A stretch of DNA of 64,000 nucleotides from Luzula sylvatica (taxonomy: Eukaryota; Streptophyta; Magnoliopsida; Poales; Juncaceae). The DNA lies in the NCBI GenBank assembly GCA_946800325.1, contig OX326957.1:26259054-26323053 (forward strand), in the 5' to 3' direction. The position numbers and the translations under genes are program-made. Positions 1 through 11,199 of the stretch are shown here, in pieces (the stretch's first letter is position 1; the number at the start of each line of letters is the position of its first letter). The notes below the pieces were generated by a model. The model worked only from the letters and a program-made list of their open reading frames with translations. It did not search any database and had not been told where the DNA came from.

Positions 1-265
1 AATAACCCAAACCGGGTTTTAAAATCCTGCCGAAATTTTTTAATTTTTTTAATATGATATATTTCCCCAAATTTTATCATAATATTTTTTATGAACTAAT
101 TAATACACTTAATTAAAATAATAACTAGTACATGTTGGCCGTTAACTTAATACATAATTAATATTTATTCGAATTCATAAATTTGAATAAACTCTAATGA
201 ATATTTAATTATATCTTTTAATTAACACGTTAATTAAATGTAATTGTTCTATAATGGAGAATTCG

Positions 266-365
266 GCGGGTACATTTTGGGGAGTGGTTTTTTTTTAAAA
301 TAAGTTACTGTTGTCTTTGAAAAAAATATATTATAATTTATTGCACTCCAAAATGTACCCGAGTG
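266..365. repeat. Short inverted repeat (hairpin)
   Basis: CGGGTACATTTTGGGGAGTG near 266-287 is mirrored by CACTCCAAAATGTACCCG near 344-361, with an AT-rich loop between. It could be a small MITE. No target duplication was identified. The rest of 1-366 is AT-rich with nothing else recognised. Confidence 0.55.
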
Positions 366-366
366 C

Positions 367-2610
367 TTTGGATTAACGATTAATTCATAATTAACTATTT
401 TTAAATACTTAGAATTAATTATTAATTAATTTTTTAGTAACCATGAATTAATTATTAATGCACTTTGCTAATTTTGAGATTAATTAGTGTGGGGGAATTG
501 GGGGGGGGGGGAGGTATAATTGTCCTTTCTATTGCAAGTTCTAATTGTTTCTAGAAGAATTATACTTGTCCCCTCTAATATCTCCTTAATGTATTGATGT
601 GTTGGTAATATATAATAAATGTATTAAATTATAAATTAGGTGGCAAACTGTATTTATTAGGTGGTAAATCATATTGATTAGGTGGTAATTAACCAAATTA
701 TTAAAAAATAATTTGCTTCATGTAATATTTTTATTATATTTAATTTAACACATGATAAGTTATAATTATTTGAACAAATGTTTATTATTTTATTTTCAAC
801 ATTTTTTTAAAAAAAAATATTTTCATTTTTATTTAATTTAACACATGATAAGTTATAATTATTTGAACAAGTATTTATTATTTTATTTTCAATATTTTTT
901 TAAAAAAAAATATTTTCATTTTTATTTCCTAATTTTTGCGAAATTATTATTTTCATTTTCATTATTATATTTTTGTTTATTTTTTACGATGGTTTTATTC
1001 ATGTATCCGTTTAACACATGTTAAATGGTATATTAAATATTTCAAAAAAAAAAAAAATAAATGGTATATTAATTTAGTCCAATAACTTCTTTTCCAAATT
1101 TATGGATTTAAATTTCATTAATTATAGATGGTGGTAAACAAAGTTGTTAAAAATATTAAATAAATTAATGATGTGTGAAACGGTGAATATTTTTTTTACC
1201 TTCTTTTCTTATATAAGATGGAAATAATTTAATACTCATGGTTTACCACCATCATTAATACATACGCCAACATATCAATCAATCTAGCAGATTTTAAGGA
1301 GGACATGCATCACCACTCTTGTTTCTATAGTAGGATTTTTTTTTTAGAGTTGTTCCTATTGGTAAAAGTGTTTTTATCGTACATACAAAAAAATGCTAAT
1401 TAATTGAAAATACCAAAATTACTCTTTTAAAAAAGTCCTACTATAGAATCATGCTTATTTTTATCCTTATATTGTTTTTAATTACAAGTTCGATCAATAT
1501 TATTCTTTGTGAATACTTCGAATTCACACTCTATTTTAGTCATCTTTTATTTTGTTTTTATTTTGTTTGTTGTTTTTTTGCTTTCTATTTCTATTTCGTG
1601 TTTTTTTTTTCCATTTTCTCTATTTCGGTTTTTTGTTTCTATTTTTTTTTTTTTTGTCGATTTCAATCTTTTTATTTTGGTTTTTTATTTGAATGTATCA
1701 GAAATATATAATTGATGGCTTCTAATTTGAATGTGAGGCACATTCTTCATTTAGCAGATTTGATGAGTTTGGTAAGAGAGGAAATATAAATTAGACACAT
1801 ACAAAAATATACTTCAATAGTTCATAAAAAAAAAAGAGTTCATACAACAAATTTTTATCTATAAACATTTAATATATTAGATTTGTTTTAAAATTTTGTC
1901 GTGTTATGGTAAACATAAACTTTCATATTTATAATTAAAAATTACTTTGTATTAACAATCAAAATATATATTTATTCAGGTTGATCTTCGTGGAGTAGAA
2001 AAATATAAACCTCTAGATTTTAATTTTGAAGTCACACACTCGTCCATAAAGTAAGAGTTAATTTTCAAAGTCAAGTCGACTGACTAAACTTTATTTTCCA
2101 AAATTAGGAATTAGGACCTACGGCTTTGATTATTATACATGTCCTAAGTCTACTAAACCTATTTTTGTTCGCTTTCAATATTGTGCAACAGTTGATTAAA
2201 TAAAAGATTTGAGATTGTGTGCAACGGGGATGTAAGGATGTAACAGTATATATTGGAATAGAAATGTATTACAAATAGAAATTAGAAATATATAATTGAC
2301 GACTTCTAATTTGAATGTGGGACACTCTTCGTTTCGCAGATTTGGTGACGACTAACTAGGATAAACTATAATTAGTTTGATAATCACAGTTGGTTCTAAA
2401 AAGTCAATAATCTCAATTAAATCATTCACAGATGACATTGAAATCAGTTTAAAAAATATGTGCCGACAAAACCGCTCGAGTAAAAGTATGGCGGTAGCAG
2501 GAAATGTAAAATATATGTTAATGTAAAATATATATAATAATAATCTAGAAAAAAGAATAAATAAAGGCCGTAGTGGACGTATATAAGATATCATTCAATA
2601 GATATAATCT
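367..2610. repeat. Tandem unit copy A (peptide gene deleted)
   Basis: This block matches copy B (2748-4600) over most of its length: 367-479 with 2748-2870, 1310-2100 with 2890-3605, and 2105-2600 with 3960-4560. Copy A carries about 750 bp (near 560-1310) that B lacks. It lacks the stretch equal to 3610-3960, which in B holds the TATA box and the whole peptide coding region. The join is at about 2100-2105, directly before the shared GGACCTACG sequence. Confidence 0.8.
739..924. repeat. Tandem repeat, two 93-bp units
   Basis: TAATTTAACACATGATAAGT begins at 741 and again at 834, and the following AT-rich sequence is nearly identical, giving two units of period 93. It lies in the part of copy A that has no counterpart in copy B. 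Confidence 0.8.
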
Positions 2611-3697
2611 TGCACATATGACCACATTCTTTTTTTTTTCCTTTTTTTTATAGAGTTGTTTCTATTGGAGGCCATATATCATGTCCCTCAAATTCGCCCA
2701 CAATTCGTCCACAATAGTAATTCATGATTAATCCAATAATTAATGTTTTGGATTAACGATTAATTCATAATTATTTATTTTTAAATACTTAGAATTAATC
2801 ATTAATTAGTATGGACCTTAATACCATATTAAATTTTTAATAACCATGAATTAATTATTAATCCATTTTCCTAATTGTCCTTTCTATTGCAAGTTCTAAT
2901 TGTTTCTATAGTAGGACTTTTTTTTAGACTTTCTTCTATTGGTAAAAGTGTTTTTATGGTACATACAAAAAAATGCCAATTAATTGAAAATACCAAAATT
3001 ACTCTTTTAAAAAAGTCCTATAGAATCATGCTTATTTTTATCCTTATATTGTTTTTAATTAAAAGTTCGATCAATATGATTCTTTGTAAATACTTCGAAT
3101 TCACACTCTATTTTAGTTTCGTGTTTTTTTTTTCTATTTTCTCTATTTCGGTCTTTTGTTTCTATTTTTTTTTTGTCGATTTCATTCTTTTTATTTTGGT
3201 TTTTTATTTGAATGTATCAGAAATATATAATTGATGGCTTCTAATTTGAATGTGAGGCACATTCTTCATTTTGCAGATTTGGTGAGTTTGGTAAGAGAGG
3301 AAATATAAATTAGACACATAAAAAATATACTTCAATAGTTCAAAAAAAAAAAGAGTTCATATAACATATTTTTATCTATAAACATTTAATATATTAGATT
3401 TGTTTTGAAATTTGGTCGTGTTATGGTAAACATAAACTTTCATATTTATTATTAAAAATTACTTGTATTAACAATCAAAATATATATTTATTCAGCTGAT
3501 CTTCGTGGAGTTGGAAGGTATAAATCCTCTAGATTTTAATTTTGAAGCACACTCGAGTCCATTAAAGTAAGAGTGAATTTTCAAAGTCAAGTCCACTGAG
3601 TAAATTTTCCACATATATTGGTGAAGTCTTTTGCGGGCAGCAACCACACAGAAAATTCGACAATATAGAATTCCATATTTTGAGTCTCAACTAAGTG

Positions 3698-3704
3698 TAT
3701 AAAA
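3698..3704 (+). promoter_or_regulatory. TATA box of the peptide gene
   Basis: TATAAAA lies about 50 bp before the ATG at 3751, a normal plant spacing. The stretch holding it is missing from copy A together with the coding region. Confidence 0.6.
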
Positions 3705-3750
3705 GAGTGGAAGTTCATCCTCATTCTCATTCCAATGAAGTAAGTATACC

Positions 3751-3972
3751 ATGGAGTTCCACTTCCGCACAAAGAAGCTAGTAACACTTATCCTCCTTTG
3801 CCTTTCTTTCGTTCTCCTTGTGGGTGCTCGACCTACTTTCGATTCAATTGGTGTCCCCCAACGTCGTGAATTAGAGAACCCCGCCATTATATGTCATCAC
3901 AATATTGGTAAATGCAAAGATCCACATCCATCTAATCCTTCACCTCCTCGGGGAAGGGGACACGGGAAATAG
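3751..3972 (+). CDS. Small secreted peptide precursor, PIP/PIPL-like
   Basis: Single-exon 73-residue precursor. Residues 1-8 are basic, and about 9-26 form a hydrophobic signal-peptide core ending in small residues (VLLVGARP). A variable middle with two cysteines follows (CHHNIGKC). The C-terminus SNPSPPRGRGHGK resembles the core of PAMP-induced secreted peptides (S-G-P-S-x2-G-x-G-H), here with Asn for Gly and one extra Pro. Known PIP family peptides are cut from such C-termini, act outside the cell and amplify immune signalling through leucine-rich receptor kinases. Support for a real gene: TATA box at the right distance, signal peptide, conserved C-terminal box, and a stop directly after it. 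It sits in a tandem array whose other copies are deleted or decayed. A CEP- or IDA-like assignment is possible but fits less well. Confidence 0.65.
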   Translation: MEFHFRTKKLVTLILLCLSFVLLVGARPTFDSIGVPQRRELENPAIICHHNIGKCKDPHPSNPSPPRGRGHGK

Positions 3973-4799
3973 GACCTACGTCTCTGATTATTATACATGT
4001 TTCATTAATTAGAAGGTTCGATTCTTGGTATAACCAGAACTGATCTTGCAGTATGTCCTAAGTCTAGTAAGCCTATTTTTGTTCGTTTTCAATATTGTGT
4101 GACAGTTGATTAAATAAAAGATTTGAAATTTTCTAAAACAGCTTTTGTTTTGTGTGCAACGTGGATGTAAGGATGTAACTAAGTATATATTGGAAAATAA
4201 ATGTATTAGAAATTAGAAATAGAAATTACAAATATATAATTGACGACTTCTAAGTTGAATGTGGGACACTCTTAATTTTGCAGATTTGGTGGCGACTAAC
4301 TAGGATAAACTATAATTAGTTTGATAATCACAGTTGGTTCTAAAAAGTCGACAATCTCGATTAAATCGTTCACAGATGACATCGAAATCAGTTTAAAAAA
4401 AATTGCCGACAAAACTGCTCGGGTAAAAGTATGGCAGTAGTTGGAATTGGAAATGTAGAATATTGGTAAAAGATTGTATTAATAAATGTAAATATATGTT
4501 AATATAAAAAAATATATAATAATAATCTAGAAAAAAGAATGAATAAAGGCTGTAGTCGAAGTATATAAGAATATCATATATTTGACAAACTCACTACTGG
4601 CTCTTGATCTTCATTGTAGTGAGTTCGGTAAGAGAGGAAATATAAACTCGACACATACAAAAATATACTCCAAGAGTAAAAAAATATTAAAGCTCATTAT
4701 CATAAAATCTGGAAATTAAAAATTGAATTAAAAATTAAATTATTTATTTGGTTAATATTTTTAAATAAAATCCTTACAATTGATAATTTAAAGAAAAAA

Positions 4800-5234
4800 G
4801 GATGGAATATGGTAAATAGATGTGTCCAATGTCAGAAAGCTGAGGAAAATATAGTATATCAAAGCTCAAAAACTCATGGATTATTGGGGATAAAAAATAC
4901 AAATCAAATAAGTCCACTACAATTAATACTTAGTACACAAGAAAAAAATGAATAGAAAACATTAATATGTCTCATATTATATCATGATTGGCTTGAGAGA
5001 TGTAGGATAACATTTACAAATCTACAATTTTCTGACTGGCAAGTTGTTGATTATATAATATATGAATATAAATTAAATCAATTAACTAAACATTCTAAAC
5101 TAAATTCATATATATACAATGATATACACAACTATGATAAACAACAACATTACAGTTCAGATTCTAGTATGAGTAGTGAAACAGCAACATTGCAATCCCT
5201 TTCGACATGGTATGGCGCCATGCAGAGATCCACA
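4800..5234 (+). pseudogene. Unidentified open stretch inside copy C
   Basis: One frame is open for 51 codons (4800-4952), has a stop at 4953-4955, and stays open for 93 more codons until TAA at 5235-5237. This is unusual in DNA this AT-rich. The predicted product is hydrophilic with scattered Trp and Cys and a Ser-rich end. The sequence is absent from copies A and B, so it looks inserted. I do not recognise the family. A retroelement or endogenous viral fragment is possible but unproven. Confidence 0.3.
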
Positions 5235-5279
5235 TAACTCTGATGATCCACCTGCTCTGGGAAGGCGACGTAGGAATTA
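5216..5279 (+). pseudogene. Remnant of the peptide gene 3' end (copy C)
   Basis: About 64 bp align with the last 22 codons of the peptide gene at 3751-3972 and run into the same GGACCTAC flank. The frame still ends in TAG, but the mature-peptide box is lost: the codons read DPPALGRRRRN-like sequence with no G-x-G-H. No signal peptide or promoter remains upstream. Confidence 0.6.
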
Positions 5280-5760
5280 GGACCTACCTCTCTAATTATT
5301 ATACGTTGCTTAACTAATTAGAAAGTTTGATTTTGGGTATAACCAGAACTCTTGCAGTGTCTCTTGATTCTACTAAACTTGTATTTCTAGATTTGAGACG
5401 ATCTAAAACAGCTTTTGTTTTGTGCAACGTGGATGTGACGACGGAGTACGGACTAGGATAAACTATAGTTAGTCCGATAATCACAGTTGGCCCTCAAAAG
5501 TCGATAATCTCGATTAAATCGTTCACGGATGACATCGAAATGAGTTTAGAAAATTTATGCTGACAAAACCGATCGCGTAAAAGTATGACGGTAGTAGGAA
5601 ATGAAAATATAGGTACAAGATTGTATTAATAAATTTAAATATATGTTAACATAAAAAGTATAAAATAATAATCTGCAAGGTATTATTGTTATTTGAAAAA
5701 TATACATTAAAAAGAATAAAAAAAAGACTGTAAATGGACGTGTATAGGAAATATTTGACA

Positions 5761-5890
5761 ATCTCATTAGTGGCTCTTGGTCTTCATAGTAGTGAGTTTG
5801 GTAAGAGAGGAAATATAAATTAGACACATACAAAAATATAAAGTTCATAAAGGAAAGAGTTTATATAACATATTTTTATCTAAAAACATT
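5761..5890. repeat. Tandem unit copy D (partial)
   Basis: TGGCTCTTGGTCTTCATAGT followed by AGAGAGGAAATATAAATTAG repeats the start of copy C (4605-4670) and part of copy B (3290-3350). The similarity stops near 5890, so only the beginning of a fourth unit is left. From 5890 to 6145 the DNA is AT-rich with nothing recognised. Confidence 0.6.
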
Positions 5891-6147
5891 TAATATATCA
5901 TGTCCATGTGACTAAAATTTCGTCAATTTAATTTATTAATAATAAATAAAATATCTTGAATAATTTATGAAACTGAATAAAGACCCACAATTATTAAAAC
6001 TAATAACATTATTATTAAAGGAAGCAAAGAAATATTTTTGGAAAAATAATATTATTTAATCAAGAAATCCTAATAAAAAAGTTAATTACCCGAATTTCAA
6101 AAATCATTATTAAAAATCATAAAAAAATTAGGGCTCGGCTTATGCAC

Positions 6148-6509
6148 TGTTATGTCTGTTATGGTATGGAGACTTCTAGAAACCAAGGAATTAGGAAATT
6201 GGAAAAAAAATTATGTTGAGGAGATAAGAAAGTTCTACATATATTCTTATTGCCATGATTGAATGGTAATTAAGCAGTAATTATTTCCTTGTATTATTTC
6301 TTTGTATTGGGTTGGGACTTGGATATAGATAGAGGGGCTAGAGTAAAGTTTTATTCATTCCAACAAGTACCAACAGTTGTATTCTCTTTTTCTCCAGTAT
6401 AGTAAACAATTTGAGGCGGCCGTGGTTTTTTTCCTTCGGGGTTTCCACGTAAAAAATTTTGTGTTCGTGTGTTGTTCTTGCGTGTTAGTTTGCGGCAACG
6501 ATCCTAACA
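6148..6509 (+). mobile_element. Solo LTR, Copia-like
   Basis: Starts TGTTATG and ends CCTAACA. The 3' part has the GTGG-TTTTTTCC-CTTCGGGG-TTTCCACGT type of sequence common near the end of plant Copia LTRs. No internal coding region adjoins it. A block of about 50 bp ending GGGCTCGGCTTATGCAC occurs just before it (6095-6147) and again, slightly diverged, at 6540-6590, so the locus was locally rearranged. I could not find a clean 5-bp target duplication. Confidence 0.5.
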
Positions 6510-6721
6510 TGAGTTTGCACTACATGAGTTCGTGTGTTGTCCAAAAATCATTATAAAAATCACAAAAAAATAGGGCTCGACTTATGCACTACATGAGTTT
6601 GCACTCTAAATTCATGCCTTCAATAGAAACACGACACGTGGCAATTTGAGTTTTTCAATTTTATCCTCATTTCTTCAATTGTTATAGCATTTGTGCACTC
6701 AAAATGCACGCCGGAAAAACA

Positions 6722-7789
6722 TGAAGGAAATACAGTTTCAGGATCAACCGTAAAAGTGTACACAAGGATAAACGAACGTACGCGTCCGTAGGCATAAGAA
6801 ACAGTTTGGTAAAACTGACATAACTTTCAGTGAGAAACTCCAATTTGAATGGTTCAAATTGGGTTAGATAGATAATGAGATTATCTAGAACTTTCCTGTA
6901 GAAATATTTTTCATTTGAGCGAAGTATCAGTGTCGTTTTAATGGAATACCGAAAGGGTGCGACCGTTTGACATACAGTTAGTAAAACGTCCTTAACTTTC
7001 GCATCCGAAATACAATTGGGCCATATCCAATTGGGTTGGAAAGATAATAAGATTATCTAGAACTTTTGTGAATGTTCAAAGTCAGTTGGAACGATTTAAA
7101 ATTTTCGTTTCAACAAAATATTGAAAGGGTGTCAGTAGTTTTTTGTTTGAAAAGGTGTATATTAGATATACATGCATTTTGGCCCATCCTTATCCTATAT
7201 GATATAAATAGGATGTTTCTCTCTCTCTCTAGATCAGATCATTCAGATGAATCTATGGTATTATTCAGAATATTCCAGAAATATAGAGAGACATCTTTCT
7301 AGAGAGCGAAAGAGTGCGAAGAGAGAAAACCGAGAAAAAGAGTTTTTCTCAGTGTAGAGAATTGATCTAATCAAGCAAGTTCGCCGGTGCATCGTCTAGG
7401 CAGTTGCATCCGCGACCGACGAACTCCGACTCACGGTGGATACAAGTAGAGGAGTGACACTTGTGGCTCTCCGATTGTGATCAAACCGAAGGAGCAAAAC
7501 TGTGGGCTGTGGAAGAGTGTGGACGTGGGACGCACGAAAGACAACCGGAGGCGTGTCAAGATGGTGGGAGACGTGTGGTATGGGACGCACGGGCTAGTCA
7601 CCAACGTGACACCGGAGAAGGAAAGGATGCGAGCAATCAACCCGTCGTGCGTGATCAATTTCACGCTGATAATCGTATATCCTTCTATTGCATCGTACCC
7701 TCGAAGTCATGGCGTGATCTTGGATTTTGGGAACCGGACTGGGCCTTCATATCCGCTGCGCGGGCCCGGGGACGGGTGAATTCCCAACA
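6722..7789 (+). mobile_element. Solo LTR, family 1, with 5-bp TSD
   Basis: A 1068-bp unit starting TGAAGGAAATACAG and ending AATTCCCAACA, flanked on both sides by AAACA (6717-6721 and 7790-7794). A TATA-like GATATAAATAGG lies at 7201-7212. The same LTR occurs inverted at 58121-59233. No gag or pol sequence adjoins, so it is a solo LTR left by recombination. It contains open frames up to 112 codons (7461-7799) that are shared with the other copy but show no known domain; I do not treat them as genes. Confidence 0.9.
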
Positions 7790-7794
7790 AAACA

Positions 7795-8160
7795 TATAAA
7801 TTGACATACAAAATGTATAAATCTAATCCACTTGTGTAAAAAAAATTTATTTAAAAATGATATATCATACATACATAAAAATATATTATACATATAAAAA
7901 AAATATATATTTATTTGTATTTTAAAAAATGTGTATATCATATATAAAATTTATTAATACATATTGTAGGTCTAAAAATGTATAACAAACAAGAATGCGT
8001 CATAAATGTAAAAAATATATAACATGTATTGTAGTTAAAACAGTATATCGTAAATCTAAAAATTATAAATACATCAAAAAATATATCACACATAAAGATA
8101 TTTCATACATCTAAATAATTAATATATGGAAATAATTAATATTACAAAACTATGGTTACA
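7795..8160. other. AT-rich, degenerate short repeats
   Basis: Many loose variants of a phrase such as AAAATGTATAACATACAT at intervals of roughly 30-45 bp. A similar phrase is seen at 22560-22720. No coding sequence seen. Confidence 0.4.
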
Positions 8161-8180
8161 ATATATACGGAACATTAGGC

Positions 8181-8330
8181 CACACTAATAACCAAAATCA
8201 TGGTGTTTGGAAATTTTGTAATGAGTTATATGATATCTTCAATACCTCCGTACAATTTCAGCTGGGTAATGGGAAGAAAATACAATTCTGGCATAATAAT
8301 TGGATCCAAACATCATTGAAACATGATTGT
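8181..8330 (+). pseudogene. LINE reverse-transcriptase fragment
   Basis: One plus-strand frame reads VWKFCNELYDIF, then QLGNGKKIQFWHNNW. This is the typical region after the reverse-transcriptase core of plant L1-type LINEs (GxGxxxxFWxDxW). Only about 50 codons remain, without the rest of ORF2, so it is a dead fragment. Confidence 0.65.
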
Positions 8331-8599
8331 CCGATATTGTACACGTACATTGAGCTAATTCTATTGCAGAAAAATAGGCCCAAATTGGACCATAAATGAA
8401 AGAAAAAAAAAACAGAAAGAGAACTGAACAGATTTCACAGTAAAATCTACCAATGTCGACCCAAAAATGGTCCCAAATCAGACAAATTTCGACCAAAAAA
8501 ATGCTAGAGATAGGCACGGTAGCAAGATGTAATGTTTGACAGCAAATTTTCAAATTTACAGTAAATTCTCAATGACATAACTGTATATCAATGACATAC

Positions 8600-8900
8600 G
8601 GTAAATCTGGATCTCTCGTGCAACGATAATGGCAGGCAGCGCCAACAGCACAGCGGCGTTGATCCGACAGCGTATCGTTGAGAAATAACGTCGTTTCTTG
8701 GTTCCTCGTTTCTTCCGCACATCGCCGCGCCGCTCCCGACCGTTTTCTCTTTTCCCTCTCGCATCTAGGGTTTTTTCGTGCGGCTGGGGCTGGGTATAGG
8801 CTGTAGAGAGATAAATTCTGATCAAACTGCTGGAAACGAATTTGATGATCCAAATCCAACGGCTGTGAATATGGTAACATGGAAGGCTGGGTGAATGTTC
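8600..8900. other. GC-richer island, possible promoter/5' UTR remnant
   Basis: Base composition rises sharply against the flanks. The plus strand reads like a plant gene leader (CTTCC- and CTCTCGCATCTAGGG-type sequence), but no recognisable coding sequence follows. The 100-codon frames on the minus strand here have no recognisable domain. From 8910 to 9250 the DNA is AT-rich with nothing seen. Confidence 0.25.
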
Positions 8901-9254
8901 AATGTTTAACATTAGTAATATTTTAAAATTACAATAGTGATTCCTCTGTGAGAACGGTTGTCGATTCTAAATTTGATTCAATTGGTTAAGAAAGGAACAC
9001 GGCATTTGATGATGTTGATTTTAAATTCAGGAGTATTATTTTCCCTTCAAATTTGAATATTTATCTGATTAATGTATTTCATTTTTGTAATTTATGATTA
9101 TTTGATTTGTGGTTTGTGTTATCTATTTGAATTATGGTGTCTATGTATTGTATGGAGTTTAAATTATGATCATTTTGATTTTAATTTAACATATCTATTT
9201 GTTCTTAAAAATCATTTAAGAGGACTATGTAGAGATTGTTTTTTTGGTAATATT

Positions 9255-9425
9255 AATTTGTATATACTAAAACTATTGCTATATATAACATGATAACGAT
9301 AATATAATAAATTTTTTTAACAATTTATTGTTATATATAACATGATCATTGTTTTAAATTGTTATATACTGTTGTTATATACTAAAACTATTGTTATATA
9401 TAACATGATCACTGTTTTAAGTTGT
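9255..9425. repeat. Short tandem palindromic repeats
   Basis: The phrase TTGTTATATATAACATGATC and variants occurs several times, each holding the palindrome TGTTATATATAACA. From 9430 to 9967 the DNA is AT-rich with nothing coding; it would hold the 3' UTR of the peroxidase. Confidence 0.6.
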
Positions 9426-9967
9426 GATGAATATTTAATATATTATGTTACTGCGTTTTAAATATATTTTCCGCTATATATTTGCGCTATAACGACATTA
9501 TGCCCCTATTTAATCCATGGTTAATTATTATTAGTTAACTCCTAATTTAGGGTATGAAGGCTTTAGAAAATGAGCCGAGTAAACATCTACAAGGCCATAT
9601 ATGTTGTTTTTTTATTTTATTTTTGTTTTTGAGAAAACGCCCTTAGGCTTCAAGGCCATATATGTTGGACTACACAATATAACAAATTTTATTTCATTAT
9701 CAAAATGAAAAAGATATATTTCGAAACAAGTAAATTACAAAAATGAATATGAAATACAAACTTACACACAACTCGTTCCCTCACATCCCTCACATCCCTC
9801 GCATAATGTGACTATCATTCATAAACTAGTATGGACGGAAATATGTGGAAATAATTATTGGAATTTTAACAATGCATGGTTTCAAACATGCTAAATGAAA
9901 AAAAAAATCATACTGCAAAAATTCATTATACAAATACCCAAATTTGATCATGCCACGTGAAACTAGT

Positions 9968-11111
9968 TTAGTTCACGGCACGGCACGATGTCCTGATCTC
10001 ACCCTCCTCTGCACTGGTGAGGTTCCCTAGGTTCACCATGGAAACCGCAAAATCCGCCTCCCAATCGCCCGGTTGGGTAGCATACTCAATAACCAAGTTC
10101 TTGGTCTCATTAGTCGTTAGCAACGACCAATCCGAGAAAAAAACCACTTTAAGATCGAGTAAATTCTTGTAATACTGACTGTCTAATTGGTTTGGAGTCT
10201 CATAGTCAAGCTCGACGACACCATCATCATAAGCATATTCGGGGCATTGGTTCATTAAAACGTATGCAAATCCGGTGTCCAAAGTAGGGTCAATATTTGG
10301 GTATAGTCTCGGATTAATGTTCGAACAATGAGATCGACCGATGGTGTGGGCACCAGATAGCACGACTAAATCTTCAGTGTCGAGGCCTTTTGCCGAAAAG
10401 GCATCCTCGAGTTCCGTGAGGTCCATTGCATGGTCTGGAAGGGTTTGTTGAGCTTCCGTTTCATTAGATACCTATGTCAAAACAAGAAGCAAAATGTAGT
10501 GTATGATAACAAAAAATAAAATAAAACTTATTTGAAAAATATACTATTATGTCAACCTTGCCGTCTAGCCTCCCAGCTGCGACATCGTATGTTATGCCCC
10601 CTAGGATATCAGATGCATCACGGGCAGCAAAAGCGATGATGTCTGCACACGAGACTACGCCAGGACAAAACGTCTCGACGGTTTCTTTTATCTTGTCAAT
10701 GACCTCAAAGCCACGAAGACCCAAGTTCGCCGCTGCCAGCTTTTCTGGATTCGGGTTAGCCAAAGTTGGATCTATCAGGACTGAGGCGTCACAACCCTAT
10801 TATAGACATGTGTACATTACGAAAAAAATATCATATTTGCACATTTGGGACATAAAATAATATAACATCAAATATACTAGAGAGAATCCTACCCTAACAA
10901 AACAATCGTGGAAGAACAACCTGATAAGACCAGCACCAATGCCCATGTCTTTCATCAGAAATTTGTACACAATTGCTTTCGAAATGTCCTCGGCCTCGGG
11001 GCAAGTGTTCTTGCATTTATAGTAGCCGACTTCCAGAGAATCGACTCTGATGGCCGCAAATAGGAGGAAACATGAGAGTGCGACAATAGCTAGGGTTTGA
11101 GGCATCTTCAT
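9968..11111 (-). CDS. Class III peroxidase (secretory), 3 exons
   Basis: Exons 10893-11111, 10557-10796 and 9968-10471 join in phase 0 into 320 residues, the usual length of plant class III peroxidases. These secreted haem enzymes oxidise phenolics with hydrogen peroxide in the cell wall. Visible features: signal peptide (about 1-24); distal Arg64 and His68 in [15 protein letters not shown] calcium site at 74-78 across the first splice; GVVSCADI; proximal haem-ligand His195 in [16 protein letters not shown]-terminal RTSC. Oddities: Tyr replaces the usual Trp in the GGPxW segment (GGITYDV), and FFSDW replaces the usual xSDQ. All catalytic residues are kept, so the gene looks functional. The first ATG after the leader is used; no earlier in-frame ATG follows the likely TATA box at 11188-11197. 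Confidence 0.93.
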
Positions 11112-11187
11112 TTTCTCTCGCCTTTCGATGAAATGTCGAGGTTTAGGAGAGAATAGGAAGTTATTGAACGATGGAGGAAGTATTAGG

Positions 11188-11197
11188 TATTTATATA
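11188..11197 (-). promoter_or_regulatory. TATA box of the peroxidase gene
   Basis: The minus strand reads TATATAAATA, 77 bp before the ATG at 11111. Confidence 0.6.
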
Positions 11198-11199
11198 GG

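Larger units (their letters stand above)
2748..4600. repeat. Tandem unit copy B (intact peptide gene)
   Basis: The complete copy of the array unit: upstream AT-rich block, promoter, peptide gene at 3751-3972 and its 3' flank. The 3' flank (3970-4400) is found again in copies A and C, so the unit duplicated as a block that included the gene. Confidence 0.8.
4600..5760. repeat. Tandem unit copy C (decayed)
   Basis: Begins with GGCTCTTGATCTTCATTGTA near 4609 and GAGTTCGGTAAGAGAGGAAA near 4622, as in copies A, B and D. Its 3' part (5280-5600) matches the 3' flank of the copy B peptide gene. The middle is replaced by unrelated sequence (about 4690-5215). Confidence 0.75.

Noticed and set aside
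1451..1715. Hydrophobic 86-residue frame, similar one at 2875-3234
   Set aside because: A Phe/Ile/Leu-rich reading of T-rich duplicated DNA; no conserved start or codon pattern between the copies.
7461..7799. 112-residue and 100-residue frames, also mirrored at 58051-58449
   Set aside because: They lie inside the two solo LTR copies and have no domain; treated as part of the LTR.
8239..8553. 104-residue minus-strand frame
   Set aside because: Opposite strand to the recognisable LINE fragment and without a domain.
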